A DNA stretch of 64,000 nucleotides from positions 4,154,001 to 4,218,000 of the forward strand of contig NZ_CP028901.1 of the NCBI RefSeq assembly GCF_003058465.1, written 5' to 3'. This document shows positions 19,368 to 27,388 of this stretch, in pieces. A program made the translations under genes and the position numbers. This DNA is from Orrella marina. Its GTDB lineage: Bacteria; Pseudomonadota; Gammaproteobacteria; Burkholderiales; Burkholderiaceae_B. The notes below the pieces were generated by a model. It searched no databases, was not told the DNA's origin, and worked only from the letters and a program-made list of their open reading frames with translations. How positions within the stretch are numbered: position 1 is the first letter of the stretch; each line of letters begins with the position of its first letter.

Positions 19368-20195
19368 ATGCAGCAGCAAAGTCAAACAGAAGTCACCCGG
19401 GTTGCCATCGCGGGTCTGGGAGCCATCGGGCAATCACTCGCTCGTACCATTGCGGCGGGCGAGGTGCCGGGCATGATCCTGACAGCCGTCAGTGCACGTA
19501 ATCACGACAAGGCGCGCGAGTTTGTATCGACACTCAAGACCCAGGTTCCTGTACTCACAATTGAAGAGCTTGAACCCGTCTGCGACATGGTGATCGAGTG
19601 TGCCCCGGCTGCCTTGCTGTCTGACATCGTTTCGCCGTTTCTGAATGCTGGCAAGTCGGCGATTGTCCTGTCCGTTGGAGCCTTGCTCTTTAATGATCAC
19701 TTGCGAGAGCTGGCCAACAGGTCGGGTGGGTCCATCTACGTGCCAACGGGCGCGCTGATTGGCCTGGATGCCGTCATCGCTGCTGCACAAGGCGACATTC
19801 ATTCGGTGCGCATGATCACCCGCAAGCCGCCTCAGGGGCTTGCAGGCGCCCCGCATCTGGAGGCGAACCAGATCACTCTGGATGGGCTTACTGAGCCGTT
19901 AAAGGTGTTTGAGGGCAATGCCCGTGACGCCGCCAAGGGCTTTCCGGCCAACCTCAATGTGGTGGTTGCGCTGGCGCTTGCCGGTGTAGGCCCGGAAAAA
20001 ACCCTGCTCGAGATCTGGGCTGATCCGACCGTCACACGCAACACGCACTCCATCAATGTTGATTCCGATTCAGCCCGGTTCACCATGACAATCGAGAACA
20101 TTCCGTCGGAGAATCCCAAGACTGGACGGATCGTGGCCCAAAGCGTGATCGCGATGCTCAAGAAAATGAAGGCAGGTCTTAAAGTCGGTACCTGA
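19368..20195 (+). CDS. Aspartate dehydrogenase-like NAD(P) oxidoreductase
   Basis: The protein has a Rossmann motif at its start (VAIAGLGAIGQSLART) and the family segments CDMVIECAP, GSIYVPTGALIGLDAV and RKPPQGLAGAPHL. A C-terminal DUF108-type domain includes NLNVVVALALAGVGPEKT and the conserved His of NTHSINV. L-aspartate dehydrogenases convert aspartate to iminoaspartate/oxaloacetate, for NAD synthesis or amino-acid catabolism. An ATG at 19362 precedes, but GAGG at 19357 sits one base from it and seven bases from the ATG at 19368, so I prefer the latter (275 residues). It is monocistronic and divergent from tctCBA, which hints that it handles an imported acid. Confidence 0.85.
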   Translation: MQQQSQTEVTRVAIAGLGAIGQSLARTIAAGEVPGMILTAVSARNHDKAREFVSTLKTQVPVLTIEELEPVCDMVIECAPAALLSDIVSPFLNAGKSAIVLSVGALLFNDHLRELANRSGGSIYVPTGALIGLDAVIAAAQGDIHSVRMITRKPPQGLAGAPHLEANQITLDGLTEPLKVFEGNARDAAKGFPANLNVVVALALAGVGPEKTLLEIWADPTVTRNTHSINVDSDSARFTMTIENIPSENPKTGRIVAQSVIAMLKKMKAGLKVGT

Positions 20196-20342
20196 GGGTT
20201 TGGCTGGCTGCTGGCGCGTGAAGTCGCTCAGATCACAGGATACAGGCCTCTCAGGACACGGGATTCCTGTGAGATGTGGTCCGGTGTACTGTCGTCAGTG
20301 TGATTTCAGCACGGTATCACTGTGGTATCGCTGCGATGTCAG

Positions 20343-21559
20343 TCACTCCGAGGGTCTGTCCCGCAGCTCGTCAAGTACTTCCTGGGTGTGTTCACCGAGC
20401 CTGGGTGCCGGGCGTCTGAACCGGCCCGGGGTCTGGTCAAGCCGTGGCGAAATGTTGTGCATCGCAACGCGACCCAGTGCGTCATCGGGCAGCGTGACGA
20501 TGACCTCCCTGCCCGTGCTATACGGGTGATCGAGCAGATCGGCGACCGTGAGCACCGGGCCGACTGTTACCTGGGCAGCCTCGAATATCGCGAGGTTCTC
20601 ATCCTGTGTGCGCTGACCGATAAAGCTGCCGATAATCCCGTCTAGTTCAGCCCGGTTCTGCACCCGCGCATCGTTGTCGGCAAACTTCGGGTCCGTTTTG
20701 AGTTCTGGACGGCCGATGGTGTCAAAAATGCGCATCGCCATCACCTGCATCGATCCCGACATCGAGACAAATTTTCCGTCACTGCAACGATAGAGATTGC
20801 GTGGCGCAGTGTGTGAAGACTCATTGCCAGTGCGGCTCGTGAGTTCACCGGTTGCCATGTATTTGGTGGCCTGGGAGGCGATGGTCGAAAAAATGGGCTC
20901 GAACAGGGACAGGTCGACCACCTGACCGCGACCCGTGCGCTCGGCCACTCGCAGTGCAGTGAGCGTGCCGGCAGCACCCTGCATGCCGGCAATCATGTCG
21001 GCGAGCGCCAGAGGAGGCAGCGCAGGCGGCTTGTCGGGGAATCCGTTCAGTTCCGCGAATCCCGACATGCCCTCGACCAGTGTCCCAAAACCCGGGTGCT
21101 GGCTCATGGGGCCAGTCTGCCCCCAGCCGGATATCCGCACAATCACGAGTGCCGGATTGATGGCGTGCAGGACATCGGGACCCAGTCCCATTTTTTCCAG
21201 GGCGCCGGGCACGAAGTTCTCCACCAGGATCTGGGTGTGCTTCACCAGGTCCTTGAGTGCCTGCAGGTCCTCACCGGCTTTCAGGTCCAGGGCGACGGAA
21301 CGCTTGTTACGCCCGTAGACCTTCCAGTAAATATCGTGTCCGGCTTCGCGCCAGTTGCGCAAATCGTCGCCGTGGCCCGGCCTCTCGACCTTGATGACGT
21401 CCGCCCCGAAGTCTGCCAGGCAGGCCGACAGCATGTTGCCGGCAACCAGTCTGGACAAGTCTAATACTCTGATATCTGCCAGAGGACCCTCGAGCGTGGG
21501 GTCGTAAATCTTTTCCGGGGGGCAAACTGCCTGGAGCGGGATGGCTGGCTTGTGGACAT
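20343..21559 (-). CDS. CaiB/BaiF family CoA-transferase, apparently frameshifted near the N-terminus
   Basis: The long frame (from a TTG at 21458, 371 residues) carries ADFGADVIKVERPGHGDD, KRSVALDLKAGE and LADMIAGMQGA, all typical of family III CoA-transferases, but it lacks the usual N-terminal strand. Upstream, the same frame continues as YDPTLEGPLADIRVLDLSRL with no ATG or GTG. A good ATG at 21559, with GAGG 11 bases before it, reads MSTSQPSRSRQFAP in another frame. Adding one C to the C6 run (plus-strand G6 at 21517-21522) joins the two into a ~405-residue protein. These enzymes move CoA between acyl-CoA and carboxylates in the cytoplasm; the substrate is unknown. It is convergent with the preceding gene. 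Confidence 0.75.
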
Positions 21560-21634
21560 GGTGTTTCAGACCTCGTCAATAGTGAGCAGTCAATCCGTCA
21601 TTATTGTCTTCTGGCGAACCTGGCGTCTTGACTT

Positions 21635-21681
21635 GGCCAGTTGTGGGCGCAAGCCCGGACTTTAGTCATGGGGTGGTTCAG
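21635..21681. mobile_element. IS200/IS605-type right-end relic (copy 1)
   Basis: This 47-base stretch containing GCGCAAGC, GACTTTAGTCATGGGG and TGGTTCAG resembles the transposon right end / guide-RNA 3' end found behind tnpB genes of the IS200/IS605 group. A second copy with about 80 percent identity lies at 34764-34811. No tnpA or tnpB remains beside either. The assignment rests on remembered motif shape (NACTTTAGN hairpin then TTCA) and on the repeat itself. Confidence 0.45.
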
Positions 21682-21797
21682 GTGTACCTGATTGCGGTGC
21701 TATGGTTGCTGTCGCGTTCCTCGCGGCGCAAACTGCGTGCGCGAGGTGCGGATAAGTCTCATGCTCGAGTTCGAGCAAGTTTTTTGGAGCAGAAACG

Positions 21798-22190
21798 ATG
21801 AACGAAAATGAAACCTACAAGGCGGGGCTGGCTGTCCGCAAGAAAGTGCTGGGTGAAGAGCATGTCAATCGCTCGATCAACAACGTGGATGAATTCACAG
21901 AGCCATTGCAGCAATACATTGTCGAGCACGCCTGGGGCGCAGTCTGGGTTCGGGACGGTCTGTCGCACAAGACCCGCAGCATGCTCAATCTTGCAATTCT
22001 GACCGCAAGCAACCGCCCGAACGAGCTCAAGTTGCACATCCGTGGCGCCTTGAACAACGGAGTGACCAGGGAAGAGATCCGCGAGGTCTTTCTGCATTGC
22101 GGCGCCTACTGCGGCGCACCAGCGGCAATCGACTCATTCAAGATGGCCCAGCAGGTGTTCGCCGAACTAGAGAATGAGCAACCAGAATAG
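21798..22190 (+). CDS. Carboxymuconolactone decarboxylase family protein (PcaC-like)
   Basis: This 130-residue all-helical protein shows the PcaC-type start (YKAGLAVRKKVLGEEHVNRS), the WVRDGLSHKTRSMLNLAILTA segment and GVTREEIREVFLHCGAYCGAPAAIDSF, which includes a Cys-x-x-x-Cys-like pair as LHCGAYCG. Authentic PcaC decarboxylates 4-carboxymuconolactone in the protocatechuate branch of the beta-ketoadipate pathway; many paralogues serve other CoA or lactone pathways. GGAG stands 9 bases before the ATG. The gene precedes the acyl-CoA dehydrogenase operon by 310 bases. Confidence 0.88.
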   Translation: MNENETYKAGLAVRKKVLGEEHVNRSINNVDEFTEPLQQYIVEHAWGAVWVRDGLSHKTRSMLNLAILTASNRPNELKLHIRGALNNGVTREEIREVFLHCGAYCGAPAAIDSFKMAQQVFAELENEQPE

Positions 22191-22502
22191 CCTGGCATAC
22201 GCGATTCGGGTGATCGGGTCGGGACAGAGTCAAACATGGTGTTTGCCCGAGGTTTCAGCAATGTGTTGGTGTGACCTGTTGCACAAACAGGCTGGAGTCG
22301 GGCAAACTTCCAGCGAAAGGGCTTCTCCCAGAGGCTTGACCGAGGGAGATTCCCGGCTGCTGCACGAGGCCCCGGTCGATGCTGAGTTGCTGCGGGGGTA
22401 CCCCGGACAGAGGACCGCTTGCAGTGATAATCCTCTTGGGATTGCAATGCCACCCAGCGACACAAGAATCAAGAAACGGTATTCGAGACAACAAGGACAA
22501 TC
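22191..22502. other. Intergenic region, nothing recognised
   Basis: No coding frame with a start and domain is visible. The promoter of the acyl-CoA dehydrogenase operon probably lies here. A short repeat-rich stretch (CTGGAGTCGGG / CTTCCAG) could form a small hairpin. Confidence 0.35.
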
Positions 22503-23672
22503 ATGGATTTCAATCTGAGCGAGCGCCAGGCGCAGCTCCAGCAACGCACACGCGAGTTCATCCGTGAACAGATTATCCCCCTTGAAAAAGACCCCAGACA
22601 GACGCCGCACGGTCCGGACGAGTCCTTGCGTGACGAGTTGGTTGGCAAGGCCCGGGAGGCGGGATTGCTCACGCCTCATGCCTCAGAGGAAATGGGTGGA
22701 CTGGGACTCTCTCACGTGGACAAGGCCATTGTCTTTGAGGAGGCGGGCTATTCCAGACTGGGGCCGACCGCGCTGAACATTCATGCCCCTGACGAAGGCA
22801 ACATCCATCTGATGGAACTAGTGGCCACCGAGGAACAGAAAGAGCGCTGGCTGCGACCGCAGGTGCAGGGCAGGATACGGTCCTGCTTTGCCATGACCGA
22901 ACCGTCTCCGGGCGCCGGCGCGGATCCCTCGATGCTGCAGACGACAGCTGTACGTGACGGTGATGACTATGTCATCAACGGTCAGAAATGGTTCATTACG
23001 GGCGCGTTCGGTGCATCGTACGTGATCATCATGGCCAAGCTTGAAGACGGGTCAGCCACGATGTTTCTCTCGGATATGGATGCTCCTGGCATCAAACTTG
23101 AAAGGGCCATGGATTCGCTGGACAGTTGCTTTACGGGTGGGCATGCTGTGATGCGTTTCGAGAATCTTCGTGTGCCCGGCAATCAGATCCTGGGCGAGGC
23201 CAGCAAAGGATTTCGTTACGCGCAGGTGCGTCTGGCGCCAGCCCGACTGACACACTGCATGCGCTGGCTGGGCCAGGCCCGGCGCGCGCATGATGTGGCA
23301 ACTGACTATGCGCGTACCCGCGAGGCCTTCGGACGCGCACTGGGCAAGCACGAGGGTGTTGGCTTCATGCTGGCAGACAATGACATGGACATGCAGACTG
23401 CCCGCCTGCACATCTGGCACACCGCCTGGTTGCTCGATCAGGGCAACCCCTGCAACTTTGAGTCGAGCCGGGCCAAGGTCGTTTGCTCGGAAGCCGAGTG
23501 GCGCGTGGTGGATCGGTGTGTGCAGATTCTGGGTGGACAGGGGGTCACTGCCGAGAAGGAAGTCATGCAGATCTTTATGGATATGCGGTCTTTCCGGATC
23601 TATGACGGTCCAAGCGAAGTGCATCGCTGGAGCCTGGCGCGCAAGCTTCTGAGCGCAGAAGGGGCACATTGA
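22503..23672 (+). CDS. Acyl-CoA dehydrogenase, ACAD10/11 (LvaC)-like
   Basis: The 389-residue flavoprotein has the full acyl-CoA dehydrogenase fold: FAMTEPSPGAGADPS (FAD and substrate loop), GQKWFITGAFGASYVI, TREAFGRALGKHEGV, QILGGQGVTAEKEV and the C-terminal RIYDGPSEVHRWSLARKLL. The helical segment DMDMQTARLHIWHTAWLLDQG is like the ACAD10/11 branch. At the usual catalytic Glu position the C-terminal motif reads YDGPSEVHR. It is the first gene of a four-gene operon and overlaps the next by ATGA. The ATG at 22503 has AAGGA upstream. A role in removing phosphate from a 4-phosphoacyl-CoA is inferred from the adjacent kinase. Confidence 0.9.
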   Translation: MDFNLSERQAQLQQRTREFIREQIIPLEKDPRQTPHGPDESLRDELVGKAREAGLLTPHASEEMGGLGLSHVDKAIVFEEAGYSRLGPTALNIHAPDEGNIHLMELVATEEQKERWLRPQVQGRIRSCFAMTEPSPGAGADPSMLQTTAVRDGDDYVINGQKWFITGAFGASYVIIMAKLEDGSATMFLSDMDAPGIKLERAMDSLDSCFTGGHAVMRFENLRVPGNQILGEASKGFRYAQVRLAPARLTHCMRWLGQARRAHDVATDYARTREAFGRALGKHEGVGFMLADNDMDMQTARLHIWHTAWLLDQGNPCNFESSRAKVVCSEAEWRVVDRCVQILGGQGVTAEKEVMQIFMDMRSFRIYDGPSEVHRWSLARKLLSAEGAH

Positions 23673-24466
23673 TGACGCACTCAAATGCAACGGCGATTGC
23701 CATGCCCTCGTTTGATCTCACGGGCAAAGTCGCACTCGTGACGGGTGCCTCCAGTGGTCTGGGTGAACACTTTGCCTGGGTGCTGGCTCAGGCAGGGGCC
23801 CATGTGGTGGTGGCTGCCAGGCGTCTGGACAGGCTGCACGCGTTGGTGGCCCGACTGCAGGAGCAAGGGTTCAATGCCACGGCAGCGGAACTGGATGTGA
23901 CCCGGCCGCAAAGCGTTGCCGACTGCTTTGGAGGCGTGGCGCAGTCACCCGGAGTGCCCGATATCGTGGTGAGTAACGCTGGTGTGACGGTTGCCAAACC
24001 TGCGATGAATCAGACAGAGCAGGACTGGGACGATGTCATCGACGCCAATCTCAAAGGGTGCTGGCTGGTTGATACCGAGGCTGCGCGGCAGATGGTTGCG
24101 GCCGGCAAACGCGGCAGCATCATCAATATCGCCTCGATTCTGGGCGCACGTGTTGCAGCAGCCGTTGGACCGTACGCTATCTCCAAGGCAGGGGTGATCC
24201 AGGCGACCAAGGCGCTCGCGCTGGAGTGGGCTCGTCATGGCATCCGGGTCAACGCCTTGCTGCCCGGATATGTCCACACGCCGCTAAACGCCGGGTTTCT
24301 GGACAGCCCGGCTGGTGAAAAGCTTCGTAGCCGTGTTCCAGAGCGAACCTTCTGCACACTGGATGAACTTGGTGGTCCGCTGCTCTTGCTGGCCAGTGAT
24401 GCCGGACGCGCCATGACAGGTGCAACGGTCGAGGTCGATCATGGACACCTGGTGAGCGGATTATGA
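23669..24466 (+). CDS. SDR family oxidoreductase (LvaD position)
   Basis: The 265-residue classical SDR has TGASSGLGEHFAW (cofactor loop), VSNAGVT (NNAG variant), the catalytic Ser in NIASILG and YAISK. An Arg pair after beta-2 (VVAARRLDRL) suggests NADP use. The start ATG overlaps the acyl-CoA dehydrogenase stop by four bases, and its stop overlaps the kinase start in the same way, so the three genes are translationally coupled. In the lva pathway an SDR oxidises the 3-hydroxyacyl-CoA product; that role is proposed here from position. Confidence 0.88.
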   Translation: MMTHSNATAIAMPSFDLTGKVALVTGASSGLGEHFAWVLAQAGAHVVVAARRLDRLHALVARLQEQGFNATAAELDVTRPQSVADCFGGVAQSPGVPDIVVSNAGVTVAKPAMNQTEQDWDDVIDANLKGCWLVDTEAARQMVAAGKRGSIINIASILGARVAAAVGPYAISKAGVIQATKALALEWARHGIRVNALLPGYVHTPLNAGFLDSPAGEKLRSRVPERTFCTLDELGGPLLLLASDAGRAMTGATVEVDHGHLVSGL

Positions 24467-25488
24467 ATGACGCTGCCGTGCAGCGACTCGCTGCCTACCT
24501 TGGTGATCTGGGCCTGGCCACGAATGGACCACTGCAGGTCACAGTGCTCTCAGGAGGACAGTCCAATCCGACGTATCGGGTCGTGGCTGGATCCGATACC
24601 TATGTCTTGCGTAAAAAACCACCTGGCAAGCTACTGCCAGGTGCACACGCGATCGACCGGGAGTACCGTGTGATGAAGGCGCTCGCCGGCACAGAGGTTC
24701 CGGTGCCAGAAATGCTCGCCTACTGTGAGGACGAGTCGGTGCTTGGCACGGCCTTCTACCTGATGCCGTTTCTCGACGGGCGGGTGTACTTTGACCAGAC
24801 GCTTCCTGATCTCTCGCCGGCAGACCGCAGGGCGTTCTATCTTGACATGAATCGCGTCATGGCTGCATTGCATCGCGTTGACCCCGCCGCCATCGGGCTG
24901 GCGGATTACGGCAAGGCTGGCAACTATTTCGCAAGGCAGATCGGCCGCTGGTCGCGTCAGTACCAGGAAGATCCAGGTGACCGGATACCGGAGATCGAGT
25001 TGCTGATCGACTGGCTGGGCTCGCGTATTCCAGCAGGTGAAGACGCTCGCATCGTGCACGGTGACTACCGGCTGGACAACGTGATGCTGGATCCAGCCGC
25101 GCCCAGGGTGATTGCCGTGCTGGACTGGGAACTCTCTACGCTTGGCCATCCCCTGGCGGACTTTTCTTATCACTGCATGAGCTGGCATATTCCGCCTTCA
25201 CTGTGGCGAGGAATCGGTGGCCTCGATCTCCAGGCGCTTGGCATTCCTGAACAGGACGAGTACATCGACCTGTACGTGAAAGCGACCGGACTGACGCAGG
25301 CGAGAGAACACTGGGATTTCTATCTGGCCTATAACTTTTTCAGGATCGCGGCCATCCTGCATGGCATCGGACAGCGTGCGCGTAAAGGAAATGCGGCGAG
25401 TGATGACGCAATGGAGATGGCAGCCAGGGCTCAGCCACTGGCCGCGCTTGGCTGGCAGTTTGCTCAACAGTACGACGCTCAGAGGTAA
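24463..25488 (+). CDS. APH/ACAD10-11-type phosphotransferase (LvaA-like hydroxyacyl-CoA kinase)
   Basis: The 341-residue protein has an aminoglycoside-phosphotransferase kinase fold: SGGQSNPTYRV (nucleotide loop), YVLRKKPPGKLLPGAHAIDREYRVM (Lys and Glu of the N-lobe), IVHGDYRLDNVMLD (catalytic loop with Asp and Asn) and VLDWELSTLGHPLADFSY (DxD metal site). The RKKPPGKLL..AHAIDRE signature is that of the ACAD10/11 kinase domains and LvaA, which phosphorylate the 4-hydroxyl of hydroxyacyl-CoAs. It sits between the SDR and the CoA ligase in one operon. The precise substrate is unknown. Confidence 0.88.
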   Translation: MNDAAVQRLAAYLGDLGLATNGPLQVTVLSGGQSNPTYRVVAGSDTYVLRKKPPGKLLPGAHAIDREYRVMKALAGTEVPVPEMLAYCEDESVLGTAFYLMPFLDGRVYFDQTLPDLSPADRRAFYLDMNRVMAALHRVDPAAIGLADYGKAGNYFARQIGRWSRQYQEDPGDRIPEIELLIDWLGSRIPAGEDARIVHGDYRLDNVMLDPAAPRVIAVLDWELSTLGHPLADFSYHCMSWHIPPSLWRGIGGLDLQALGIPEQDEYIDLYVKATGLTQAREHWDFYLAYNFFRIAAILHGIGQRARKGNAASDDAMEMAARAQPLAALGWQFAQQYDAQR

Positions 25489-25493
25489 TTTAC

Positions 25494-27149
25494 ATGGCAT
25501 CCAGACCCGACACGAGTCCCGAGTCCCGCAATCAGGGGTACAAAGATTCTGCCAATCATGTCCCGCTGACTCCGCTCGGGTTTCTGGAGCGTGCTTCATC
25601 GGTCTATCCAGACCACGTCTCCATGATCCACGGCAGTATCCGTCGCAGCTGGCGCGAGACAGCGCAGCGTTGCCACCGGCTGGCCAGCGCGCTGAACCGG
25701 CTCGGTGTCGCTCGAGGTGATGTGGTAGCGATCATGGCGCCCAACATTCCTGCGCTGTATGAGTCACACTTCGGCGTGCCAATGGCGGGTGGCGTCTTGC
25801 TCACACTCAATACTCGTCTGGATGTCGATTCCACCGCTTACATTCTTGAGCATAGCCAGGCCAGGGTGTTGTTGTGCGATCGGGCGTTTGCGCCTCTGGT
25901 GCGCGAGGTGCTGGAGCAGGTGAAGACCGGGCTGGTGGTTGTGGACATTGATGACCCGATGTACGACGGATCCGAAGCGCCTGTGTCTGAACTGCACTAC
26001 GAAGCGTTACTGGAGCAAGCGGATCCTGCATTTGAACCGCTGGAGCCTCTGGACGAGTGGGACAGCATCAGCCTGAACTACACCTCTGGCACGACCGGGC
26101 GCCCAAAAGGTGTCCTGTACTCTCATCGCAGTGCCTACCTGAATGCCATGGGCAACATGGTGTCCTCGGGTATCGGGCTGAACGCGGTCTATCTCTGGAC
26201 GCTACCTATGTTTCATTGCAACGGCTGGTGCTTTCCGTGGACGGTGGCGCTGATAGCCGGTACCAATGTCTGTCTGCGCAAGGTGGAGCCCAAGGCGATA
26301 TTCGAGGCGATTGGTCAGTACAGAGTGCAGCATTTCTGTGGCGCCCCCGTGGTCCTGAACATGATGGCCAATGCACCCGAAACCGATCGTTTCAAGCCGG
26401 ACTGGCCTGTCCGGGCCATCACCGGAGGGGCGGCACCTCCAGCCGCGCTGATTGCAACCATGGCAGACCTGAACATCGAAGTGGATCACCAGTATGGCCT
26501 GACGGAAACACTCGGACCCTCGGTTGTCTGCTCCTGGCACGATGAGTGGAATGAACATTCTTTGCAGGAGCAGGCAAGAATCAAGAGCCGGATTGGCGTG
26601 CGCAAACACACGCTTGAAGGTGCACAGGTCGTTGACCCCCAGACCATGGAGCCTGTCCCGCACGATGGGCAGACGATAGGGGAACTGGTCATGCGCGGCA
26701 ATACGGTCATGAAGGGGTATCTCAACAACCCGGAAGCGACCGGGCAGGCGTTCAGGGGAGGGTGGTTCCACAGTGGGGACCTCGTTGTCGTGCACCCCGA
26801 CGGATATTTCGAGGTTAAAGATCGCCTGAAAGATATTGTGATTTCAGGCGGTGAGAATGTCTCGACAGTCGAGGTTGAGGGTGTGCTATACCATCACGAG
26901 GCGGTGCTTGAGGCAGCTGTGGTGGCCATGCCCCATGACAAGTGGGGTGAGACGCCTTGCGCATTTGTGACCATCAAGCCTGGTCGCAGCACGACAGAAG
27001 AAGATCTGGTGGCTTTTTGCAGGAAGCGTCTGGCAGGCTTCAAAGTACCGCACACGATCATTTTTGCTGAGTTACCCAAGACATCAACCGGCAAGGTGCA
27101 GAAGTTCCTGCTGCGACAGATGGCGCGAGAGTATGCGCAGACGCATTGA
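25494..27149 (+). CDS. AMP-forming acyl-CoA synthetase (LvaE position)
   Basis: The 551-residue adenylating enzyme has NYTSGTTGRPKGVLYSHR (P-loop motif A3), QYGLTETLGPSV (A5), HSGDLVVVHPDGYFEVKDRLKDIVISGGENVS (A7-A8) and ends KTSTGKVQKFLLR with the A10 Lys. It resembles medium-chain and 3-methylmercaptopropionate CoA ligases. It should activate the free acid entering this pathway. The ATG at 25494 follows the kinase stop by 5 bases; AGAGG overlaps that stop codon. Confidence 0.92.
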   Translation: MASRPDTSPESRNQGYKDSANHVPLTPLGFLERASSVYPDHVSMIHGSIRRSWRETAQRCHRLASALNRLGVARGDVVAIMAPNIPALYESHFGVPMAGGVLLTLNTRLDVDSTAYILEHSQARVLLCDRAFAPLVREVLEQVKTGLVVVDIDDPMYDGSEAPVSELHYEALLEQADPAFEPLEPLDEWDSISLNYTSGTTGRPKGVLYSHRSAYLNAMGNMVSSGIGLNAVYLWTLPMFHCNGWCFPWTVALIAGTNVCLRKVEPKAIFEAIGQYRVQHFCGAPVVLNMMANAPETDRFKPDWPVRAITGGAAPPAALIATMADLNIEVDHQYGLTETLGPSVVCSWHDEWNEHSLQEQARIKSRIGVRKHTLEGAQVVDPQTMEPVPHDGQTIGELVMRGNTVMKGYLNNPEATGQAFRGGWFHSGDLVVVHPDGYFEVKDRLKDIVISGGENVSTVEVEGVLYHHEAVLEAAVVAMPHDKWGETPCAFVTIKPGRSTTEEDLVAFCRKRLAGFKVPHTIIFAELPKTSTGKVQKFLLRQMAREYAQTH

Positions 27150-27320
27150 CCCTGTTTTGCGCGACGCCGGCTCCCGGTTTGCATGCATGGTCTCAGTCCG
27201 GTTGCTTAGTCTGGTTGACTCGCTGCAACAGTCGCAACAGAACTTTGCGGGAAATCTATGGCATGCTTGACCGCTCAGGGGTGGACTGTCCTAAGATAAA
27301 GTGATTCTTGGATTTGCCCG

Positions 27321-27346
27321 TCAAAGTGATTCCCGGATCACTTTGA
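27321..27346. promoter_or_regulatory. Inverted repeat, candidate operator
   Basis: A perfect 10-bp inverted repeat (TCAAAGTGAT / ATCACTTTGA) with a 6-base spacer lies 43 bases before the class V aminotransferase start. A further direct copy of AAAGTGATTC sits at 27298-27307. The arrangement suits a dimeric regulator; it could also be a terminator for the upstream operon, but no U-run follows. Confidence 0.45.
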
Positions 27347-27388
27347 TGCGAATCTCTTTTTCTTCTGTTGCTTGATCCTGAGGCTGGC

